A stretch of DNA of 64,000 bases from Hydrangea macrophylla (lineage: Eukaryota; Streptophyta; Magnoliopsida; Cornales; Hydrangeaceae), in contig CM066992.1 in assembly GCA_033977485.1 (NCBI GenBank), positions 99,646,140 to 99,710,139 on the forward strand. Reading direction: 5' to 3'. Under the pieces are notes generated by a model, which did not search any database, had not been told where the DNA came from, and saw only the letters and a list, made by a program, of their open reading frames with translations. Below, in pieces: positions 33,376 to 44,916 of this stretch; the stretch's first letter is position 1; each line of letters begins with the position of its first letter. Made by a program: the position numbers and the translations under genes.

Positions 33376-35125
33376 TTCTCTGATTTCAATTTTGCACATC
33401 TTTCCATTTATTGAAATTTGATTTGATTTAATTCAATTTTGCACATCTTTCTCAGTGAGGTCCTGATTAGTCCCATAATTTTGCAACATCAATTTCATAT
33501 CCTTTTGTGGTACGATTTTACATGGAAAGGAAAATCAATCAGTGCCAACTCTCAATATTTTTTTTTTAGGAAAGCATTTGTTTAGGGGTTGGCATGTCCA
33601 ACTGGATATTTGTTTGCATGTCCAAAGATCAGTAAGCGTAATTTTAGGGCTACAATATCATTTTACGATTGTAATCATCACTTCCCTAATTTATTTCCAT
33701 TGTTTTCTTATATTTATATTTCCATCTCTCTTCTTTGGTTTCACTTGCACAATCTCTCTTCTCTCTCCCTCTCTCTCAAATTGATTTCTCTCTCTCTCTG
33801 AAACTCCCTTTAGCCGTTGCTCATCTGCATCTATTGCCAGGTTTCTCTTTTAATATTAATCAATCCGCCAGCCTTACACATGCATGCCCATGATTGAACT
33901 TCCTTAATTTTTATTTGTTCTCTTTGATAGAATAATGTAATAATATGTAATATGTACAACTTGCCCATGCTTATTTCAGACTCCTTTTTGATTTTTTTCA
34001 AACACTAGGAATCTTGACTAGGGTGTGGGTTTTACATCACTGTGTATGTGTGGATTGTGGACTGAAAAGATTCACAACTTTTTATTGATTTTGCATGATT
34101 TTGTATTGTCAATTGTGAGTTGTTAGAATTCATGTATTTGGGAAGTGTTTTAATTTGGCATGAGTTGTTTCAATTTTATTCGTCTTTTTATTGATTCATT
34201 TGGAAAAACCTTCATTTGAATCTTTGGTAATTGAATCTTTGGAAAAAACTTCATATGAATCTTTCCAGTCAGCCAACTAATGTTGGTTGTTGGCTTCCTT
34301 TCATTGAATGTTCCCATTCTTTATTTTACATTTTACATATTACATACTAGATATTGTCCTTGCCTAATAATATTGGATTTCACAGGGTGATCAAACAAAC
34401 TGACAATAATTGGAACCTGGATCCATCAACACTTAAATTAGTATATTGGTCATTTTTTATGGAAAATTCTGGGTTGCTACTTACTATCTTGATTGACTCC
34501 ACATGTTATTTTACTAAAACATAGTTAAATTGGCAACCACTTGACTCATAAGGCAACTGATAAGTTTGGAACGAATAAACATAAAAGCTCAAAAGTTTGA
34601 CATGGAAAAGGAGTGCCAAAAAAAAAAATAGGCGCGAAGTATTAGTAGGTTACATATTTAGTGCGATTGCATCATCGTGATATCTATTTTTTTTTTTTGG
34701 CTAAAGACCGTGATATCTAATGTTTACTTTTATAATTGGAGATAGTCTATGTGTTGAACCATAATGTGGAGCCCCTATTGTACTGAAAATTAGAGCCACT
34801 TTTGGTCTTCTTATTGTGCTCCCATACAAACTCATATCAGAGTCACTGTTTGTGTGTGTGCATGTATGTGGAGGCCAGGAGGGGGCTTACTTGGGTATGT
34901 GTTTGACTGTGTGTGACAGTATGAGAGTAAGAAAATATGTGCACATACATGTGCATGTACATGTGTGTGTAGCGTCCGTGCATGAAACTCTATAAGAGCG
35001 TTAAAATGGGATTTTTTTTTTTATTTCTTCCCTAAATTGTGTGGTTGTTAATTCTTGAATTGTAACTAATTGCTTATTGTTTATTATGTTGTCATTCTAA
35101 AGATACTCCAGGTAAGGTCTCTTAG

Positions 35126-36004
35126 ATGGATACAAAAGATAAGACTCTACAATTGCGTGTAATTGCTAATAATTGGGCTTTATCGATAACAATGAACGGG
35201 ATCATATTGGGAAAGCTAATACTGAAGGAATGGAAGAGAAAACGAGATGAACAGTAAGTCATAAGTAACATTCATAAATTTTTTTGTACTACATTAATAA
35301 CAAAATATAAATTCTTAATTTATGATGTGTTTTTCAATTGTAGTACGCGAATACAGAAGTATTTGCGAACGGACTTTAAAAACTTGAGCATTTTGAGAAT
35401 GAAAAGAATGTACAATAGTGTGCAGTCTATGCGGTAAACAATTTTTATTTTTATTTGTTCTCTTTCTTTTTTTTTTTTCTTACTATTTCATTATGCCTAA
35501 TAGAATTTATGACTTTCAGGCAAAAAAAGGATCGTACAAACAAAAAAAAGATACATATGGTATGATTTCATTGGTAAAAAAAATCATGCATGTGTGTGTG
35601 TGTGTTTGTGAGCGCGTATTTTATTTTATTTTTACTATCTTATTAACAAATAAAAAAATGTTGTTGATAGTTTTACAGGCACTATAATCGCAAAATCATG
35701 TACATGTTAAATTCAAAAATTCAGGTAAGGCTGATTTTTTTTTTTACACAATTTTTATTTTGAAGTGTTTAATAAATAACATCAACACACAATGTTTTAT
35801 AGGAAACTTCTAATTATTGGGATCGAGGAGCTGTAATGAATGAATTACGTGAATTCAAGGTGAATGAAAATTCAATCTAAACTGATTGCACGTAGCTAAA
35901 AAAAAAAATTATGTCTACTTTGTTTTGTATGTTTCTAACTTTAACTTTTGTTCTAATTGCAGGCAAATAGAAGAATTGAGAGAAAATGGCGCACAATAAC
36001 TTGA
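35126..36004 (+). CDS. Five-exon spliceable ORF, 120 aa, unknown function (Helitron cargo)
   Basis: Exons 35126-35253, 35344-35433, 35679-35724, 35803-35859 and 35963-36004 are joined by introns that all start GT and end AG. The introns are 90, 245, 78 and 103 bases and very AT-rich. Joined, they give one unbroken frame from ATG (MDTKDKTLQL...) to TGA, 120 residues. Two junctions split codons (phase 2), and both restore the frame. An in-frame TAG lies just before the ATG, so either this is the start or an acceptor (TCTCTTAG) begins the exon and earlier exons were lost. The product is basic (many Lys/Arg, few acidic runs) with no signal peptide or membrane span. I do not recognise it. A possible 40-base cassette exon at 35520-35559 would shift the frame. 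It could be a captured gene fragment; a chance assembly of splice sites cannot be excluded. Confidence 0.45.
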
Positions 36005-36755
36005 TGCACTTAACTTTTCTCACTTTCATGTCATTTTGCAACAATTTTTTTTTCAAACTGTTAGTAATATCTCTGTTCAATTATCATTAGAACCTTCATT
36101 TTTTTTTTTAAAAGTTTTTTCAATATCCTGTGAATTTGCATAGTTGGACTCCTAAAGAACGCAAAAAATCATGCAATAAGTGAAAATTATTGTCTTTATA
36201 TTGTAACCGGACATGAATCTTATTGTCGTATTTATATTTGGTATGCTACACTTTCATCATTTTGTGATATTGTGGAATTTTGATGGACTTTGATATTCTA
36301 TTTTTGTTGTATTAAGTGCCGAAAGCACGTAAAGTTGTTTACTTGCCAATAAGCACGTGAAGTTATTTATTGGCGCAGTATTCACTTTTTCCGTATTAAT
36401 TACTATACTATTGTGAGATGTTCTATTTGCGTTGTACGCACAATTCATAGTAATTTGAAGTGTTACATGCACATGTAGTTGACTATTGGCCGAAAGCATA
36501 TATGGATTGAATTGTTCGGTAGTGGCTTTAGCCACGGGCAATACCTAGTATATATATATATGGGTAGTTCTATGAGCATAAATATAATTCACAAATATAA
36601 TCTACAAATGCATAAATGAGTCTATCTCTTTCTTTCGTGAACCTTACAATATCTGTGAATTCCATCAAGAGAGTAAGATCAACACATTTATATATTTGTG
36701 GAATGTGTTTGTAGATTTTGTTTGTGTCTCAATCTTTATTCTATGTATATATATA

Positions 36756-36941
36756 CAGTCCGAAACTTAAGCAGACTTTAAAAAACGAACCTAAAAGACG
36801 GACTGTATAAATACTGAGAATTTCTCACAAAAGAGTGAACAATTTCAAAGAGTGAGAAATTTTCACTCTTTTGTGAGAAATTCTCAATCTTGTCCGTCTT
36901 TTAAGTCTGTTTTTTTTAAGATCCGTTTAAAATTCAGACTG
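36756..36941. mobile_element. MITE with TA flanks, CAGTC(C/T)GAA ends
   Basis: Ends CAGTCCGAAACTTAAGC and AAAATTCAGACTG, flanked by TA on both sides. Inner pairs AAAAGACGGAC/GTCCGTCTTTTAAG and TGAGAATTTCTCACAAAAGA with its inverse. A TA duplication would fit a Tc1/mariner-type element. Confidence 0.65.
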
Positions 36942-36960
36942 TATATATATATATATATAT

Positions 36961-37101
36961 GAACTGGGTTGAGTGAATTTATCCAGTGAAGTAGCTTTTA
37001 AGCCTAAAAGAACTCATAGGCTGCTCCGCGCGCCTCGATGACCTGCGGGTTCTTTTAGGCCTAAAAGTCAGTTCACTGGATAAATTCACTCAATCTAGTT
37101 C
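36961..37101. mobile_element. Foldback MITE, 141 bp
   Basis: GAACTGGGTTGAGTGAATTT and AAATTCACTCAATCTAGTTC are inverted, with ATCCAGTGAA/TTCACTGGAT and GCCTAAAAGAAC/GTTCTTTTAGGC inside. The loop is GC-rich (GCTCCGCGCGCC). Flanked by (TA)n. Confidence 0.75.
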
Positions 37102-38174
37102 ACTTTAGATCCTCTCCTTATATATATATATATATATATGTTTTGGGTTTGTTGCAAATGGAAAAAGAAGAAAGATAGGGTTGTTTTTTTCTTTCTCCCT
37201 ACTTGATTATTATTTTAAGAAAACATTACAATGCAAGAGGACAAAAATGTAAAGTCTTCGTTGTATTAGTGCATTTCATGAAAAATATGAAATGAAAGAG
37301 GTCAGTGTAATTTTTTGAATAGAAGGGTTATATTACAGCTTTTAGACCACAGTGAATGTAAGTATTATTTACCATTGAACTTTATTATCTTCTAAGGCTG
37401 ATTTTTTTTGTTCAACTTTAAAGGAAAAAAAAAATTCTTTGTCACCTAATTGAAATGAGTTTTTTTTTTTTTTTAAGAACTCTAATTTAAATGAGTTTGA
37501 ATTACTAACTTCTTCGTTTTAGCTCTTAATTAACTGTAAAATATTTGTTTTCCCATTTACATATATATATATATATATATTATTAAACATTAGGAGCTTA
37601 CCATTTCCCTATTTTGTTTTACTAATTTCCAAAGACACGTTTGTACCCCTCAGGAAAGAAGAAGATGAAATCTTTGGCGGCAGTGATTTTTAAAGTCCGT
37701 TTGACTCTGCAATTTTGGGGGCAAATATGTAGATTGATAACGTTCTACTGACGCATTTTCTTATCAACACTCAAGTGTAGGTGATTGTACAAGTAATAAA
37801 GTTTTAGTAAGAGCAGATCGAACTCACTGGAAATGGTAAAAAGATTTTTAAGATAGAAAATAATTATTTTGTCCGTAAAAAAAAAAAAAAAAAAGATGAT
37901 CGATTTTTGGGGCTTTTCCTAAACTACTAGTTCTTATATTTTTGGAGTAAAACTAATTAAAACTTTTTTCTTTTAGTAGTTTATGGTAAAAAATTTTAAC
38001 ATTACAAAATAAACTAACTAAGATACTAGTAAAAAAAGAAAGAAAATGAGATAAAAGCTAGATTCACATGAAATGGACTTTTTAGATTTTATTATAACGA
38101 AAGTTGGAAATAATACAAATATTTAATCTAAGTTATCTGAAAACAAGAAATATTAATTAATTTGGAAGAAATGA
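37102..38174. other. Non-coding stretch with (AT)n and poly-A
   Basis: (AT)n at 37119-37138 and 37560-37580, poly-A at 37879-37895. No gene seen. Confidence 0.55.
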
Positions 38175-38180
38175 CTTAAA

Positions 38181-38666
38181 TTGATTGGGAATATGCAAAT
38201 CAACACTGATCACACAACTTTTGTGCTTTTGAAAGGGTTTAGCTTTTTTAAACTGAGTGATTCTTTATTTGAAAATAATCTTATACCAATTGAAGTCATA
38301 TCAAGTGTGTCAGGTTTGATTGAAACAACGTCGTTTAATTTAATGAAAAATAAAACGCAATCGGGCAGTAGCCAAGTTCGAATTCAAGCCTGCGGACGTG
38401 GGTTATTCGGTACTCAGTCCCCATCACTCTGCCACTACACAATTGCATGTCCATTAATAGATAGAAAAATATATATACACATACTTGAAATATAAACTTT
38501 GTTAAATAAATTGTTTTATATACTAAGTGTTTTTTTATGACAAAAAGCATAGTTTGACAATTCACATGATTAAATTCTTATTTTAAATACGTATTCTCTT
38601 AAAGCCCAATATAGTCATAGTTTATAAATATGTAGTTATAAACTATAGATATTTTGGCCAGAAATG

Positions 38667-38701
<35 letters not shown>

Positions 38702-39275
38702 ATCTAGATAAATCTAGATGGGAATATGCAACTTTTGTGCTTAAATTGATTGGGAATATGCAAATCAACACTGATCACACAACTTTTGTGCTTTTGAAAG
38801 GGTTTAGCTTTTTTAAACTGAGTGATTCTTTATTTGAAAATAATCTTATACCAATTGAAGTCATATCAAGTGTGTCAGGTTTGATTGAAACAACGTCGTT
38901 TAATTTAATGAAAAATAAAAACGCAATCGGGCGGTAGCCAAGTTCGAATTCAAGCCTGCGGACGTGGGTTATTCGGTACTCAGTCCCCATCACTCTGCCA
39001 CTACACAATTGCATGTCCATTAATAGATAGAAAAATATATATACACATACTTGAAATATAAACTTTGTTAAATAAATTGTTTTATATACTAAGTGTTTTT
39101 TTATGACAAAAAGCATAGTTTGACAATTCACATGATTAAATTCTTATTTTAAATACGTATTCTCTTAAAGTCCAATATAGTCATAGTTTATAAATATGTA
39201 GTTATAAACTATAGATATTTTGGCCAGAAATGAAAAAAAAAAAAAAAAAAAAAAAACCATCTAGATAAATCTACC
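38181..39275 (+). repeat. 565-bp tandem duplication, nearly identical copies
   Basis: The sequence from TTGATTGGGAATATGCAAAT at 38181 repeats from 38746. By eye it shows only a few substitutions and one extra A, apart from poly-A length (about 33 versus 23 As near each 3' end). Each copy ends CCATCTAGATAAATCTA. Such similarity implies a recent duplication. It could also be an assembly artefact, though differing SNPs (e.g. GGGCAGTAG versus GGGCGGTAG) argue for two real copies. Confidence 0.9.
38365..38445 (-). ncRNA. Possible tRNA-derived SINE core (box A/B-like), in both duplicate copies
   Basis: On the minus strand TAGTGGCAGAGTG resembles box A and TGAATTCGAACTTGG resembles box B, about 40 bases apart, in an island far more GC-rich than the flanks. 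The second copy lies at 38930-39010. No poly-A tail in the right place and no target duplication found, so a SINE remnant is a guess. Confidence 0.3.
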
Positions 39276-40232
39276 CATTTAAGATTAGGTCACAAAAGCT
39301 GTGATTTCTGAATTTTTATTATATATTCCCAATTAAAGTTTTAGCTAACCATTTTTGGAATTGAAACTGTCTTCTGAATAAATTTTAAATAAAGATTAAA
39401 TAGATGTACACAATCACCGAGTGAAAATTAATATTAATATACGTTTTCTTCACTTAACATGCGTTGGGATTGAATTCTTGGAATCTACAAAATAACAAAG
39501 TTTAGTACAACTAACTAATAAAACATAAATAAATTGAAATACTGTACCAAAAATTAGATACTAAACCTTTAACTTTGAATTCTTGCTGGGTCACAGTGGA
39601 TGAACTCCAAGAACACAAGCAAGGCCAAACCGAATCCTAATCTAATTTGGGAATAAAATATGGGTAGCGTAAGCTTGGGGCTTTAATAAGTGATTATAAC
39701 AATTACGTAGCAAACAAGTCCATAATTTAATTAGAAATTGTGTCGTAAAGGGAATAAAATTTTTGTTACAAAAACTAGAAAGGGAACATCTATAACTACT
39801 AATTATACTAAAAACATTAATTACACTAAAATCTAAAAACTAACTTTTCATACAGTAGATAAAAATAATTACAGATTTTTGAACTTGAAATCATCAATTA
39901 CAGAAAAGAAAATATTTAACAACTTTTAGAACAAAATTAGATAAAGAAAGGCTTAAATTTCTACATGGTAACTTTGGTTATGGAATTCTTTCTATAGTTT
40001 TCTCTCTGGCTGTGTGGCTCTGTATTCTTTGTGTGTGGCTGTGTGTTATGTGTCTCGTCTGTCTTTATGTGTCCTCCTTTGGCTGTTATTTATAGATGAA
40101 AGAAGATAAATATTCGTCATCCAGTTCGTCAATGAATAGAGTAATTCCTAGAGCCGAGAGTGCATCTTGGCAAATTTTGTCAATCCTTGTCTAATTTTTC
40201 TTCTTCTATCAGACTAGCTCAAATCAATCTGC

Positions 40233-40263
<31 letters not shown>

Positions 40264-40923
40264 GAAGAAAGAAAAATTTCTTCCTACGTATACATATAAG
40301 TGTCATATTCAAGGCATTAAATGCCTTGTTGATTTTTTTTTTCCCCTTTGTTAATTTTTTTTTCCTTTCTGTCTTTTTGTTTCCTTTTGCTCAAAGACTG
40401 GTAATTGTAATAAGTGTTGACAACTTAAATACGCAATAAGCACATGCGAGATAATTTTGTGTGCTTGCTGCTTCTTTCCTTCATTTTATTGCATTATTTC
40501 ACTTCATTTTTACATAAACATATAATATATATATATAAAAGTATATAATTGCACACATTTGAGTGACATCATCATTAAATCATATTAATTCCAAAATGCA
40601 TGTAAATCTAGGGATTTGGGGATTTTAAATGAGCACTATATCTATTATATTAGCACATGAATATGCAATATTCATTACTCGTCACAGATCAATGTGCCAA
40701 AAAATAGTTCACAAGTGTTTACCAAAATTGTGATGAACAAACTTCATTTTGGGGGACTAAATTTGCGTTTGGGTTAAGCAAGTGAAAAGGTGCTTTTCAC
40801 GACTTTCTCTATATTTGACCAAATGCACAACGTATCAACCAAACACCCAAATCATAAAATGCAAATTTTCTTTTAAGTAGTTCTACTAATCAGGATCAAA
40901 GTTACATTAAAAAAAACATCAAA
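39276..40923. other. Non-coding stretch with (GA)n
   Basis: (GA)n at 40231-40272 and (AT)n near 40523. No supported gene or bounded element. Confidence 0.55.
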
Positions 40924-41085
40924 AATGCTACACTCACATCAAATTCCACACCAAATCTCACACCCAACACATTTTGACCCTTGATTTTTGTGAGTCCTAT
41001 GTAAGACCATGTGGAACACACATAGGGTCCACTGGAATCAATGGTCAAAATTATTGGGTGTAGAATTTGATGTGAGTGTAGCATT
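40924..41085. mobile_element. MITE family B, copy 2 (best preserved)
   Basis: Ends AATGCTACACTCACATCAAA and TTTGATGTGAGTGTAGCATT, then AATTCCACACC/GGGTGTAGAATT. Centre GTCCTATGTAAGACC, AGGGTCCACTGGAAT. Confidence 0.85.
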
Positions 41086-41594
41086 ACCCAAAAAACATAT
41101 GCATAGACGGGCTCTTAGCATGTCCAGGAAAAAAATATTGAATGCAACGAATAATAACGATAGTATAATCTTAAGTAATATCATAGGCCAATATGGAGAC
41201 TTTATAGATCTATCTCACCCTTTATTTCTAAGAGAATCCTACTCCAACTAAACAAATAATCTCCAAAATTTGCCAAAAGTTTAAAATATGTGAAGGGAAT
41301 AAAATCTCCAATATCCTTTTTGATACCCAATATTTACTCCGTGTCGAGTTGATAGTAGCTGTCATTGCAACCAATCCAAACCGACTTTAAAAAGAGAATA
41401 GTTTTGACCACTAGATAGTATTTGACTCTATTGTTCGCGGAGGCTTGTGTGCACTTGGATGAGATACCATATCACTCAAAACCTTTTTCAATATAGATGC
41501 CTCATTGTTGCTCTAATTGCATAATTGCCATTTCCTTCTCTTGCTACTTTGCTCGTTCTTTTTTCTTTGGGTAAAATACTTGGAACTCCTGTTA
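41086..41594. other. Non-coding stretch, nothing identified
   Basis: No gene, RNA or bounded element noticed. Confidence 0.5.
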
Positions 41595-42158
41595 GTGTGC
41601 GTTTGATAAAATTGAAAATTAAGTGTTAAAAATTAAGTGTTGAATTTTGAGTACTGAAAATTTTAAGTGATTGAATTTATAATACTGAAAATATTGCTTC
41701 AACTACTGAAATAAAATGCATTCAGTGATTATTTTCAACAAAAATTTTCACATAAAGTTTTCAGTGATTTTTTGGCTGCTTTTTCAATTAAGTGGTACGT
41801 TATCAAACGCACGAAAAAAGAATAAGGGTGTGTTTGATAAAATTGAAAATTAAGTCCTGAAAATTAAGTGTTGGATTTTAAGTAATGAAAATTTTAAGTG
41901 ATTGAATTTGAATACTGAAAATAATGCTTCAACTACTGAAATAGAATGCATTCAATGATTATTTTCAGTAGAAAATTTTCACTTAAAATTTTCAGTGATT
42001 TTTTGGTTACTTTTTCAATCAAGTGATATGTTATCAAACACACTGAAAAATAATAAGTGCTGAATCTTTTCATTTTCAGCACTTAATTGGCTTATCAAAC
42101 ATACCCTAAGTGTTGAATCTTTTCATTTTCAGCACTTAATTAGGTTATCAACATACCC
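41595..42158 (+). mobile_element. Tandem run of GTGTGTTTGATAA-type MITEs
   Basis: Copy one, 41595-41812, has ends GTGTGCGTTTGATAAAATTG and TATCAAACGCAC. Copy two, 41828-42043, has GTGTGTTTGATAAAATTG and TATCAAACACAC. Two short right-end pieces follow (AGTG(C/T)TGAATCTTTTCATTTT and CAGCACTTAATT, at 42055-42105 and 42108-42158). A short relative is at 48840-48908. Confidence 0.75.
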
Positions 42159-43017
42159 TTAAAAAAAGTCAAAATACAGGAATCTCTCTTATTATTTGTA
42201 TAATTACACTAACTTTTTATATCAGAGATGAATTAACAATGCAAATAATGCATGTAAAATTACCTAGACACCCCTAAACTTAAACGTAAATTTTTAATTT
42301 AAAAAATCAACATATTACTAATTACTGTCAAATTTATCATTAGGAAAAAATATTTGCATTTTCACGTTTGGAGAGAAAAAAAATTATGAATTTGTCTGTT
42401 AACCTTAGTGAGGGTAAATTGGTCATTATTACAAATTTAACTGTCAAATTAATGGTCAATTGATCATTGACTAACGGAAGTGAGGTAAGTGTTACTCAAC
42501 CCTAAACCACAAGGAATATTAGTGTAATTTGCAAACTACGAGAGAGGTCCATGTATTTTGACCTTACCTCAGGGGAGGTTAGTGTAATTTACCATTTTTT
42601 TTCTTTTCATTAACCCTTTATATACTATGATGTGAAAATTCATTTTCATTGCTTTAGTGTGTGTTCTATATATAAACTAGCCTAAATTATATTTTTGTAC
42701 CTTGTAAATATCTAAAAGTTCACTTTAGACTCTGTATTTTTAATTGTAATTTGGACCCTCGATTTATAACCACGTGTTAATTAATTAAGGACAATTGTCA
42801 ACATTGTCAAAAAAATATAGCAAAAATCACAAAGAGGGTTCAATAAATCTTTTGTGTAATTTACATGATATTAAAGTAGTTTTAAACTTTAATTATTTTG
42901 AGCCCGGTGATCCATTCCATAATTTTTTTACATTATTAACGATTGTTCTTAATTGATACGTATCTTCAACATTATACTTCAATTCTAGTCTTAGTAAAAG
43001 ATGTCAATTCAACTTTT
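42159..43017. other. Non-coding stretch with worn repeat pieces
   Basis: TTAGTGTAATTTGCAAACTA and GGTTAGTGTAATTTACC near 42530-42590 resemble arms of Mutator-type MITEs. No boundaries could be set. Confidence 0.45.
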
Positions 43018-43022
43018 ATTTT

Positions 43023-43796
43023 TGTTTATACCATAAAATATAATTCTAATATATTACTATATTTTTATATAGTATAGTTATTATTATCTCTTTTGGCTTG
43101 CCATGGAAGCCATTTGGAAGATTTCTTGCAGGACACTTGTCATCATATGAAGACATCAAATGTGGTTACTTGAAGATCAATGGTGGCAAGAGTGAAAGTC
43201 ATTTTGGAGGGAGCTTCTTTAGGAAGAAACACATGTGTAATTGAATTTGAATAGGTAGTTAAATGTAATAGGAGGGAAATATTCAAATTCAAATGGGTAG
43301 TTATAGGTTTCTTCTATAAATGTATGTATTGTACTTCTTTGTAAAGGTCCTTGACCAAACAAACAAATCAATGCACAATGTAGCATTTAGTTTACTTATC
43401 TTCCTTTTACATTTCAGTCGATTCCAATGTATTTAGGAGTAGTTGTTTAGTTAATATAGATTATGTGTAGACTTTCTTTACCTTTATATTCTTTTCATTT
43501 AATACTCAATCTGTAGTTAGTATTTCATTAGTTTAGTCTTGTTCGAAGCAGATAGGCTCACTTCCTTGTCAATGCTTTCGAATTGTTCACTTCGGTTACA
43601 TTTTGAACAGTTTATACCTATACCTTCAAATAGCCTCGAAGGCATTTCAATTGGTATTTCATCTCACACGTTTGAAGTCCTTGTTAAGGCATCGAACGTC
43701 ACCACAATCTCCCTGGTGAGGCGCAGTTTGGATCATACACATTGGCAACTTGCTTGCCTGGCACACCCGCACTTATATAAATTTTTCAACCAAACA
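43023..43796 (+). repeat. 5' LTR (774 bp)
   Basis: TG...CA ends; TATA-like CTATAAATGTATG near 43314. Just downstream, GTCCTTGACCAAACAAACAA may lie near the transcript start or poly-A site. Confidence 0.93.
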
Positions 43797-43895
43797 TGTT
43801 TGGCACGCCCAGTGGGACTCAAGTGTCAAGATGAATTTTGAAGGGTGGTATATTGTACCCTCATCAACGCCAAAATTTGGTAGTAGCAATTACGA

Positions 43896-44474
43896 ATGGG
43901 TGTATGTGCACCCCCATTAACACCAAATCTTGGTGACAACAATTTTGCAGTGTTGTATGCTTCACCACCATCAACACCAAATTATGGTGGTGAAAAATGG
44001 ATCAATGATTTAGTTCCATTATTGGAAGAATTAAAGGATCAAGCATTTAGTTTAAAAACTAAAATGTATGAAATGGCTCGAGGAGTGACAACTATTCTTC
44101 AAATTTATGAGCCAATGAGTGAAAATAAATTAATTATGAAGAATCTTCATGATCCTTTAATGGTAGAAACAAAAAAATCACCAACACTCTCATTACCAAT
44201 ATTGGTTAATCAACCAAATAGTTGTGATGAAAATATACTCGGGGGGTGTATTTTTCAACCAACTTTGGTTGAGAATCATGAACAAACTTTTGTTCATGAA
44301 TTCGAGTTTTTCAACATTTTTATACAAAGTGTTGAAACATATGAATTATTTAAGCCAATCATGGCTTTAGTTGGTCAATATCCACTTTGGCTTTGTGGGG
44401 CTCATAAAAAATGGGTCATGACCATGTGGATTTTTCTTTGGCAATATTTCTATGAAGAAAACGTGTTAAATTGA
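43896..44474 (+). CDS. Orphan 192-aa ORF of the non-autonomous LTR element
   Basis: The protein opens MGVCAPPLTPNLGDNN and repeats a (S/L)TPN(L/Y)G(G/D) motif (YASPPSTPNYGGEKW). Just upstream, from ATG at 43831, another frame reads MNFEGWYIVPSSTPKFGSSN and contains a third copy of the motif. That frame stops at a C run (GCACCCCCATTAACACC), so one lost C probably split a longer protein. The middle (EELKDQAFSLKTKMYEMARG) looks helical. The end is aromatic-rich (WLCGAHKKWVMTMWIFLWQY). There is no zinc knuckle, protease or RT motif, and I do not recognise the family. Position after the 5' LTR suggests a gag-like or packaging-related role; that is inference only. Confidence 0.55.
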   Translation: MGVCAPPLTPNLGDNNFAVLYASPPSTPNYGGEKWINDLVPLLEELKDQAFSLKTKMYEMARGVTTILQIYEPMSENKLIMKNLHDPLMVETKKSPTLSLPILVNQPNSCDENILGGCIFQPTLVENHEQTFVHEFEFFNIFIQSVETYELFKPIMALVGQYPLWLCGAHKKWVMTMWIFLWQYFYEENVLN

Positions 44475-44916
44475 TTGTACTTGTTTTGACCATATAAAAA
44501 TCGATTTCGGTCATTTATGCTTCCTTAACTGGATAGAAATTGGAAGAAATATGGATCCTACTCCTTACAATAATGGTTAGTAGGAGTAGAAAGAAAATGG
44601 TTCATAAGCATCAATGGGGTTAGAAGTATTTATGTGGGTCTCAAGTTATATGGCTTTGTTTTTGCCTTTATCAAGGACAATTAACATGGTTAAATGGGTT
44701 GGCTGCTTCGTGTCCAATATACAGGGTTATTCCAGACCATGGCTTGGCCAATTCCTTTCTGGTTGATATTATCGGTCAAATTTTTATACTGATCAAAGTG
44801 GTGTTGGCTATAAGTACATCTACTTAGGGACAATTTTTTAGTCATTTGTTATTCGGTTGGTGACACATTTACACCAAAAGATTATTTGATGTACAAATAG
44901 TAATCGATTAAATGGT

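Larger units (their letters stand above)
31707..36548 (+). mobile_element. 4.8-kb non-autonomous Helitron with gene-like cargo
   Basis: 5' end TCTATATAATATTGGACATC after an A. 3' end with stem GTGGCTTTAGCCAC (36522-36535), nine bases, then CTAG before a T. The TC start, stem, CTRR end and A/T site are all present. Inside: a CT-rich block, tandem duplications, and five exon-like segments at 35126-36004. No Rep/helicase. The two ends are paired by type and strand only; a nested arrangement is possible. Confidence 0.6.

Noticed and set aside
38335..39131. Paired ORFs on the minus strand of each 565-bp copy (76 and 118 codons)
   Set aside because: Identical because the DNA is duplicated; no domain, and they cross the GC island with box-like motifs.
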